Of a stretch of 64,000 nt of DNA, positions 57,660 through 64,000 are shown in pieces. How positions within the stretch are numbered: position 1 is the first letter of the stretch; every line of letters begins with the position of its first letter. The translations under genes were made by a program, and so were the position numbers. The notes below the pieces were generated by a model. That model searched no databases. It saw nothing but the letters and a program-made list of their open reading frames with translations, and was not told the origin of the DNA. Origin of the DNA: Virgibacillus sp. NKC19-3 (GTDB taxonomy: Bacteria > Bacillota > Bacilli > Bacillales > Amphibacillaceae). Location of the stretch: NCBI RefSeq assembly GCF_019837165.1, contig NZ_JAGYHC010000001.1, positions 310,001 to 374,000 on the forward strand. Reading direction: 5' to 3'.

Positions 57660-60600
57660 TTGAAAACACGTGTGAAAAGAGCAAGTATAGTTATGATTTT
57701 TCTTCTGATGATACAGTCCATTGTATCAGGCATTGCTCCTATACAAACAGCGCATGCAGAAGAAAATTCAAATGACGCGTTCTTTGACTTTGCAAGCCTA
57801 ACAGAAAGCTCTTTCTCTCAAGAAGATGGTGATGGTTTTGTACATATAGACTGGTCACTGTCAAATTTTGATGTAGAAGAAGCGGGACAGTCTACCGATT
57901 TCCAAAGCCCGGTTGCATTAGTCGAGCAGGAAGGAACATTATCTTCCGAAGAAGCAACGGATGTTGCCGTCTATGAAACAACGGAAAATGGCATTCATGT
58001 GACGTTTAACGAAGCGGCGCTGGAACATCCGGAAGCTGAAGGGACAGTAAAGCTGCAAGTTCCTTTAGAAGAGGAAACTGCTGAGGAAGTGTCTGTTGAA
58101 GAGGGAACCGAGGAAGGCGCAGAAAAAGTAACTGAAGAAGAAGGAACCGAGGAATCGGCCGAGGAGGAAGCGGCTGAAGCAGGAACGGAAGAAGCTGCAG
58201 GAGAAGGAGCAGTAGAGGAAGAAGGAACTGAGGAAACAGATGGGGAAGAATTGGCTGAAGCGAGAGGGGAAGAAGGAACCGAGGAAATAGCCGGGGAGGA
58301 ATCGACTGAGGCAAATGAAGAGCAAGAAGAAGCCGCAACTTCTGCTGCATCAAATGTTGGCCCGCAGGTTGAATTAGGGGATATCTTTACCTTTGACTAT
58401 TTTCAAATGGATGGGGAAGATGTAACAAACGGTGCAGAGGTTTATTTTGATAGTCAATATCAAATTCAATATGCGTGGGATACCGGTGACCAAGAGGTTA
58501 ATGCTGGAGATACAGCAACATTGGAATTGCCGGGTGTGTTCCAACAATGGGAAAACACGCCAGGTCAAGACATCGAACTTGACGATGGAACGGTAGTAGG
58601 AACGTTTACTATCAATAATGGTGTACTAGCGTTTACTTTCGATGAAAATATTGAAGGTCAAAGTGTTCAAAATGGTGTTGTCGGTTTTGGATTAGAATTT
58701 GACCGGGAAAAATTCACTGAAGAATGGGAGCAAGAGATTGATTTCGATGGTGATGGTGAAAAAGATTTGACGGTCGTTACCATACCAAATGAAATTGAAT
58801 CAGAGATGGAAAAAGAAGGAGAACCTGACAGTGACCGAGATGCAAGGGAAATAACTTGGATCGTTGATATTACCAATGGCAGCGACCAACCCATTACGAA
58901 TGGAGCATTGGGAGATGTTCTTCCAGATGGTGTTGGAGAGCCGGGTAATTTTGAAGTCAGAGAATTGACTTATGATGTTGATGGTAATGAAACGGTTGGT
59001 AATGAAGTAGATTTTAACGACCCAACGCGCACTGAAAATGGTTTTGAAATGATATTTGACTCTGTTCCAGCAAGAGGCGGATATCAAGTTGAATATACAA
59101 CAGAAATCACAGATTATTCCATTACTGAATTTACGAATGACGCTACCTTCAATCATGATGATGGCGAATTAGAAGCAAATACAACAGTTTATGCAACGGA
59201 ACGCAGTAATCCAATTCAGAAGAGTGGCGAACGTGTATGGTGGGATTACGTCAATCAAGAGGAAGTCGATTTGATTGAATGGACTATTGTCGTAAATGAG
59301 AATGGTGTAGATATTGACAATGCGGTTGTTCATGATGAATTACCAGCTGGGTTAACTGTAGTAGATGGTTCGATATCTGTTACAAACAATGGTGAATCTG
59401 TTGATATTGATACAACGGCATTCCCGGATAATCCACTTACTTTAGGATCGGTCCGTTCCGATGAAGTTTACACAATTACATTCTTGACAGATTATGATTG
59501 GTCAGAAGTAAATGATGGAGAATACGAGGAAGGAAACAGGTTTACAAATAAGACCGAATTATTTGATGGTGAAAATAAAAGAGGAGAAGATGAAGACACA
59601 GTAGATGTGTGGAGAGATTCACTCCTTGAGAAATCAGGAAATATTGATGATTATAACTATGAAGACAAAATCTTATCCTGGGAAATAACCGTTAACCAAG
59701 CAGGGCATCCGATTAATGATGCAGTTTTAACGGATACACTGCCGGCTGGTTTAGGTGAGATTACTGCAGAAGACATTGATATAGATGGAGCAGAAGTTAA
59801 TGTTGATGCTATTGAGGTTACGCAAAATAATGACGGCACACAAACGGTTGTTATCAATTTAGGAGATATTGATAGCGCAGTAACAGTTGCTTACCAAACA
59901 GAGGTTGAAAATTTTGATGTAGAGCATGATTTCACGAATACAGCAAACCTTGGCGGTGAAGGTATTGGTGACAGTGAGACTGGTGACAATGAAACAGTTA
60001 ATCCACCAGCAAATAATTTTGGCAAGTCATTCGAGGGAATAGACTATAATGCGAAAACCATTGATTGGCAGCTTGAGGTTAATCCAATTAGAGAGGCAAT
60101 TTCTGAGCTGACAATTACGGATACTTTCCCTAATGAAGGAATGTTCTTATTAGAAGATACAGTGGAAGTTACCTTAGGTGACGAAGCATTTACGAATTAT
60201 ACTTTGGAACCGATTGATGGCAGCTATCACAATGGTTTTACGATTACGATAGATGAAGACGTAGAACTTGATGGCGGTCAACTAGAAGTGAACTATACAA
60301 CGTCATATGATCCAGATGAAGTTGAAAATCCACATACAGGTTATAGTGAAGACGGGGATAGCGCTAGACTGTATATTAATGAAGCGCAATATGTAGGTAT
60401 GACGGAGGGCGGACATTCATTTGACCAAACGCGTGATGCCAATGTTGAAGTAAGAGATGATGCATGGAACAACGGTAAAAAAGAAGGTAATCTTGTTGAT
60501 CCCGATAATTGGAGCGAGGCTTCTGATAGAAAAATTGCATGGCAAGTGTACTTTAACTATCAAGAGCAGAATCTTGGATCAGATGTTTCCGTAACGGATA

Positions 60601-63600
60601 CATTAGATTATGAAGGAGAAATCATTGACGAGTCGATCAAAGTATCTACGTATGATGTAGATCCTGACGGAAATACATCTATGACGGATACTGTACTGGA
60701 ACGTGGTGAGGACTATACCGTTGAAGGAGAAGGTACAGAGATTACGATAAACTTTACAAATGATGTGACTGAAAGGTATGTCATTGAATTTGAAACAACT
60801 GTTCCAGATATCTCGGAAGAAAACTATGTCAACGATGCGGTGGTTAAAGTCGGAGACAACGAGTATCCTTATACTTCATCTGTTGATTATGACAAAGGGA
60901 ATGATTTCTTAGATAAACAAGTACTTGGTCATGAAGGATCAGAAGTTTACATTGGTGAAGAACTTGAATGGGAAATCGTCGTTAATGAAAGTCTTTCGAG
61001 TGTTGAAGGCGCCACTCTTCAAGATACCATTAGCCCAGGACTTTCATTTGTAGAAGATAGTTTGACGATTGTTACTGGTACTGGTGAAGCATTTACAGAG
61101 GGTGAAGACTACACGCTTAGCACAGAGACTAATGAAAATGGCGAAACAGTATTAGATATAACTTTTGAAGAGGATGTAACTGAAGTTTTAACAGTAAACT
61201 ATGAGACTATCGTTACTGCAGAAGATGGTCAATCAGTTAATAATTCAGTAGAGTTTAGCGGTATGGAAACCCAACTAGGGTCTGACGAAACAGAGGAAAT
61301 AACAGCCAACCAGTTCGCATGGACTGGTGGGGAATTCAGAGAAGACCGCGGCGCGATTCGAATTCTTAAAGTTGACTCATCAGGAGAACCAATCGAATCT
61401 TCAGAAGCTACTTTTGAATTGTATAGAGATATCAATGGTGAAAAGGTACTGCTAGGAGAGTACGTTACAGAGAATGGTGTTCTAGAGATTCCAAACTTAC
61501 ACCTGGGAATCTATTATGTAACAGAAACAGCAGCACCTGATGGCTATCGATTATCCGATGAAGAAATGACCATTGAAGTAGATGAGGTCTATGGTGAAGA
61601 AGAATATGTTATAGAAGAGGAATTTAGAAATATAAGTGATCGAGAAATCGACATCCCTGTCAATAAAACATGGGATGATGCAGAGAACCAAGATGATAAA
61701 CGCTCAGAATCCATTGAAGTGGAATTACTGGCAAATGATAACGGGACAGAATTTGATAACTTGGTACTAAATAGTGAAAATAATTGGGAAGGTGCATTTA
61801 ATGGCCTGCCTGAACTGGATGAAACTGGTGAAGAAATCACCTATACAATCGAAGAAGTTGATGTCCCTGAAGGCTATGAACGTGATATCAATGGTGACAT
61901 GGCTGAAGGATTTGATATCACAAACAGCTATACTCCGGAAGTAACGGAAATTTCAGGAGAGAAACTCTGGGAAGACGCTAATAACCAAGATGGAGTACGA
62001 CCAGAATCCATTACGGTTAATCTGCTAGCAGATGGCGAAGAAATCGACAACCAAGAAGTAACTGCAGAAGATAACTGGAGCTATACGTTTGCCAATTTGC
62101 CAGTTTATCAACCAGGTGAAGTTGGTGAAGAAATCACCTACACGGTTACGGAAGATAGTGTGGAAGGTTATACAACTACGACTGATGGATATGATATTAC
62201 CAATACGCATACGCCGGAAGAACGTAGTGTAACGGTCACCAAAGCATGGGATGATGCCAATAACCAAGACGGCAAACGTTCGGAGTCTGTTGACGTTCAG
62301 CTATTCGCAAATGGGGAGGAGTACGGTGATCCAATCACATTAAGTGATGAAAATGAGTGGACGCATACTTGGACGGAACTAGATGTAAACGAAGCAGGTG
62401 AAGAGATTACCTACACGGTTGAAGAATTGAATGTTCATGAAGATTATGACGTGGACATTAATGATGAAGACCTAGGTAATGTCACGATCACAAACAGCTA
62501 TGATCCAGAAGTGACTGACGTATCAGGAACAAAAATATGGGACGATGCTGATAATCAAGATGGCGTACGCCCAGAGTCCATTACGGTTAACTTGCTGGCA
62601 AATGGAGAAGAGATTGACAGCAAAGAAGTAACCGGGGAAGATGACTGGAGTTATGAATTCACTGACTTACCTCAATTTGAAGCAGGCGAAGAAATCACGT
62701 ATACTGTGACTGAAGATGAAGTTGCTGAGTACACAACAACGGTCGAAGGGTATGATATTACCAATACGCATACGCCGGAAGAACGTAGTGTAACAGTCAC
62801 CAAAGCATGGGAAGATGCTAAAAACCAAGACGGCAAACGTTCAGAATCAGTTAACGTTCAACTCTTCGTAAATGGAGAAGCGTATGGTGAGCCAGTCACA
62901 TTAAGTGATGAAAACGAGTGGACACACACATGGACGGAACTGGCCGTAAATGAAGCAGGCGAAGAAATCACCTACACGGTTGAAGAGTTGGATGTTCCTG
63001 AAGATTATGACGTGGACATTAATGATGAAGATCTAGGTAATATAACAATTACAAACAGCTATGAACCAGAAGTAATGGACATCTCAGGAACGAAAGAATG
63101 GGCAGATAACGATCATACTAATCAGCGTCCGGACTCCATCACGGTTAACTTGTTAGCCAATGGAGAGGAAGTGGATTCCGTTGACGTCACAGCGGAAACG
63201 GATTGGAATTTTGAGTTTGAGGATGTACCGAAGTTTGCAGACGGTACGGAAATCACCTATACCGTTGAGGAAGAAGCTGTTGACGGATATGTAAAAGAAG
63301 ACATTGAAGGAACCGCTGAAGATGGATTCACCATTATCAATCGTCTGGAGAAAGTAAGCGTCGGAGACTATGTGTGGTTCGACGAAAACAAAGATGGTCT
63401 GCAAGATGATACAGACATCCCAATTGAAGGAGTCGTCTTAACGATAGAAGATGAAGAAGGCAACCCGGTAACGGATGTATATGGAGATCCAGTAGAACCA
63501 ACAACAACAGATGAAAATGGATACTATATCTTTGAAAATCTGCCAATCGACAATACGTACATTGTACGAATTGATCAGGAAGCATCCGCAGAAGCCTTGG

Positions 63601-64000
63601 AAGGATATAAACCAACTTTGGAAGAAGTGGGCGATGATAGGTCTATTGATTCATCAACATGGTTTGCGGTATCTCGGCATTTAACAAAAGATGGGGAGCA
63701 TGACCCCACGTTAGACTTTGGTTTTGTGCAAGCAGATCCTGCAGAAGAGCCAGGCAAAGATCCAGAAGAAGATCCAGGTAAAGAACTAGGAGAGGAACCA
63801 GGCAAAGACCCGGAAGAAGATCCAGGTAAGGAACCAGGAGAGGGGCCAGGCAAAGACCCAGAAGAAGATCCAGGTAAAGAAACAGAAGAAGTTTCAGACA
63901 AAACTGATTCAGGTAATCGTGAAGGAACCGATGAAAGTGATGGTGGAACATTGCCAGACACTGCAACATCTATCTTCAACTTACTGTTTATCAGCTTAGG
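57660..64000 (+). CDS. Giant LPXTG-type surface adhesin (3' end outside window)
   Basis: At least 2113 codons are open to the window edge. Order: signal peptide (residues 1-33, ending QTAHA); a Glu-rich stretch (134-228); a series of adhesin domains (about 235-1230) with repeated DTLPAGL and collagen-binding-like patterns; a SpaA-type prealbumin domain (1231-1325); six Cna B-type domains (1330-1895) with Lys in TKAW, Glu in EEITYTVEE and Asn in ITNS as likely isopeptide residues; an SdrD B-like domain (VGDYVWFDENKDGLQDD, 1898-2025); a Pro/Gly/Glu repeat stalk; and the sorting signal LPDTAT (2098) followed by a hydrophobic segment. The TTG start follows AAAGAGGAGGAAC. It should be anchored to the wall by a sortase. 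Confidence 0.9.
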   Translation, partial: MKTRVKRASIVMIFLLMIQSIVSGIAPIQTAHAEENSNDAFFDFASLTESSFSQEDGDGFVHIDWSLSNFDVEEAGQSTDFQSPVALVEQEGTLSSEEATDVAVYETTENGIHVTFNEAALEHPEAEGTVKLQVPLEEETAEEVSVEEGTEEGAEKVTEEEGTEESAEEEAAEAGTEEAAGEGAVEEEGTEETDGEELAEARGEEGTEEIAGEESTEANEEQEEAATSAASNVGPQVELGDIFTFDYFQMDGEDVTNGAEVYFDSQYQIQYAWDTGDQEVNAGDTATLELPGVFQQWENTPGQDIELDDGTVVGTFTINNGVLAFTFDENIEGQSVQNGVVGFGLEFDREKFTEEWEQEIDFDGDGEKDLTVVTIPNEIESEMEKEGEPDSDRDAREITWIVDITNGSDQPITNGALGDVLPDGVGEPGNFEVRELTYDVDGNETVGNEVDFNDPTRTENGFEMIFDSVPARGGYQVEYTTEITDYSITEFTNDATFNHDDGELEANTTVYATERSNPIQKSGERVWWDYVNQEEVDLIEWTIVVNENGVDIDNAVVHDELPAGLTVVDGSISVTNNGESVDIDTTAFPDNPLTLGSVRSDEVYTITFLTDYDWSEVNDGEYEEGNRFTNKTELFDGENKRGEDEDTVDVWRDSLLEKSGNIDDYNYEDKILSWEITVNQAGHPINDAVLTDTLPAGLGEITAEDIDIDGAEVNVDAIEVTQNNDGTQTVVINLGDIDSAVTVAYQTEVENFDVEHDFTNTANLGGEGIGDSETGDNETVNPPANNFGKSFEGIDYNAKTIDWQLEVNPIREAISELTITDTFPNEGMFLLEDTVEVTLGDEAFTNYTLEPIDGSYHNGFTITIDEDVELDGGQLEVNYTTSYDPDEVENPHTGYSEDGDSARLYINEAQYVGMTEGGHSFDQTRDANVEVRDDAWNNGKKEGNLVDPDNWSEASDRKIAWQVYFNYQEQNLGSDVSVTDTLDYEGEIIDESIKVSTYDVDPDGNTSMTDTVLERGEDYTVEGEGTEITINFTNDVTERYVIEFETTVPDISEENYVNDAVVKVGDNEYPYTSSVDYDKGNDFLDKQVLGHEGSEVYIGEELEWEIVVNESLSSVEGATLQDTISPGLSFVEDSLTIVTGTGEAFTEGEDYTLSTETNENGETVLDITFEEDVTEVLTVNYETIVTAEDGQSVNNSVEFSGMETQLGSDETEEITANQFAWTGGEFREDRGAIRILKVDSSGEPIESSEATFELYRDINGEKVLLGEYVTENGVLEIPNLHLGIYYVTETAAPDGYRLSDEEMTIEVDEVYGEEEYVIEEEFRNISDREIDIPVNKTWDDAENQDDKRSESIEVELLANDNGTEFDNLVLNSENNWEGAFNGLPELDETGEEITYTIEEVDVPEGYERDINGDMAEGFDITNSYTPEVTEISGEKLWEDANNQDGVRPESITVNLLADGEEIDNQEVTAEDNWSYTFANLPVYQPGEVGEEITYTVTEDSVEGYTTTTDGYDITNTHTPEERSVTVTKAWDDANNQDGKRSESVDVQLFANGEEYGDPITLSDENEWTHTWTELDVNEAGEEITYTVEELNVHEDYDVDINDEDLGNVTITNSYDPEVTDVSGTKIWDDADNQDGVRPESITVNLLANGEEIDSKEVTGEDDWSYEFTDLPQFEAGEEITYTVTEDEVAEYTTTVEGYDITNTHTPEERSVTVTKAWEDAKNQDGKRSESVNVQLFVNGEAYGEPVTLSDENEWTHTWTELAVNEAGEEITYTVEELDVPEDYDVDINDEDLGNITITNSYEPEVMDISGTKEWADNDHTNQRPDSITVNLLANGEEVDSVDVTAETDWNFEFEDVPKFADGTEITYTVEEEAVDGYVKEDIEGTAEDGFTIINRLEKVSVGDYVWFDENKDGLQDDTDIPIEGVVLTIEDEEGNPVTDVYGDPVEPTTTDENGYYIFENLPIDNTYIVRIDQEASAEALEGYKPTLEEVGDDRSIDSSTWFAVSRHLTKDGEHDPTLDFGFVQADPAEEPGKDPEEDPGKELGEEPGKDPEEDPGKEPGEGPGKDPEEDPGKETEEVSDKTDSGNREGTDESDGGTLPDTATSIFNLLFISL
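61645..63345 (+). repeat. Six Cna B-type repeats, including a tandem 561-bp duplication
   Basis: Two alternating unit types occur. One starts ISGTKIWDDADNQDGVRPES (2nd, 4th, 6th), the other VTVTKAWDDANNQDGKRSES (3rd, 5th). The DNA at 62211 (ACGCCGGAAGAACGTAGTG) recurs at 62772, 561 bases or 187 codons later, so a two-domain block has been duplicated. Confidence 0.88.
63765..63890 (+). repeat. 48-bp repeats encoding the Pro/Gly/Glu stalk
   Basis: GAAGAAGATCCAGGTAA recurs at 63765, 63813 and 63861, exactly 48 bases apart, encoding DPGKEPGEEPGKDPEE-like 16-residue units. Such stalks span the cell wall in sortase-anchored proteins. Confidence 0.85.

Noticed and set aside
58006-63979. Reverse-strand frames within the adhesin gene, rich in Leu/Ser/Pro
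   Set aside because: They are the mirror of the repetitive Glu/Gly/Pro coding strand and have no start signals.

Overview
This window is chromosomal DNA from a spore-forming, probably moderately halophilic member of the Bacillaceae. The 16S rRNA gene (about 18045-19617) contains stretches I associate with Oceanobacillus and Ornithinibacillus, such as the ACTCGCGGAAACGCGAGC helix near 18210. The sporulation genes cwlD, salA, gerD, kbaA and pdaB lie just upstream of an rRNA operon, as in Bacillus subtilis. Many secreted and membrane proteins are rich in Asp and Glu. TTG start codons are common. The genus assignment rests on memory of related sequences, not on a search.

Layout. 1-9600: the tail of an ABC transporter, an S66 peptidase, a zinc-free MDR oxidoreductase, a YjbR-family protein, a YeeE/YedE plus TusA sulfur module, an Eis-like acetyltransferase, and a membrane protein paired with a HlyD-like protein. 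9600-12400: a YihY membrane protein and a cluster of DUF948 proteins with a candidate sigma-B promoter. 12700-17500: the cwlD, salA, gerD, kbaA, pdaB sporulation block. 17690-23470: an rRNA operon (16S, tRNA-Ile, tRNA-Ala, 23S, 5S, tRNA-Asn, tRNA-Thr) with two promoters. 23630-28430: an inverted-repeat element, then a lantibiotic-immunity type ABC transporter (LanF, LanE and LanG-like) with its own two-component system and no lantibiotic biosynthesis genes. 28500-33300: accessory and decaying DNA with DinB-like, MerR and DUF4870 genes, methionine aminopeptidase and several gene remnants. 33370-35150: fabI and five tRNA genes.

35460-39912 is a mevalonate operon (HMG-CoA reductase, mevalonate kinase, diphosphomevalonate decarboxylase, phosphomevalonate kinase) that makes isopentenyl diphosphate. 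40011-46162 has arginase, a short Spo0E-like gene on the opposite strand, then sigW, rsiW, cdaA, cdaR and glmM, linking the envelope-stress sigma factor, c-di-AMP synthesis and peptidoglycan precursor synthesis. 46239-50134 is a heme-sensing and heme-efflux module (hssR, hssS, hrtB, hrtA) with two matching 11-bp-phased direct repeats. Next come an S9 peptidase, an MFS pseudogene, a SARP-type response regulator with a 1013-residue hybrid kinase, and the first 2113 codons of a very large LPXTG-type surface protein that runs off the end of the window.

The feature that the genes do not explain is a set of short intergenic arrays with an exact 21-bp period (2424-2528, 7367-7419, 50348-50438, with a weaker one at 50237-50298). 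In the two clearest arrays an 11-bp core that is specific to the locus alternates with about 10 variable bases. The cores differ completely between loci, but the period is the same and equals two DNA helical turns.
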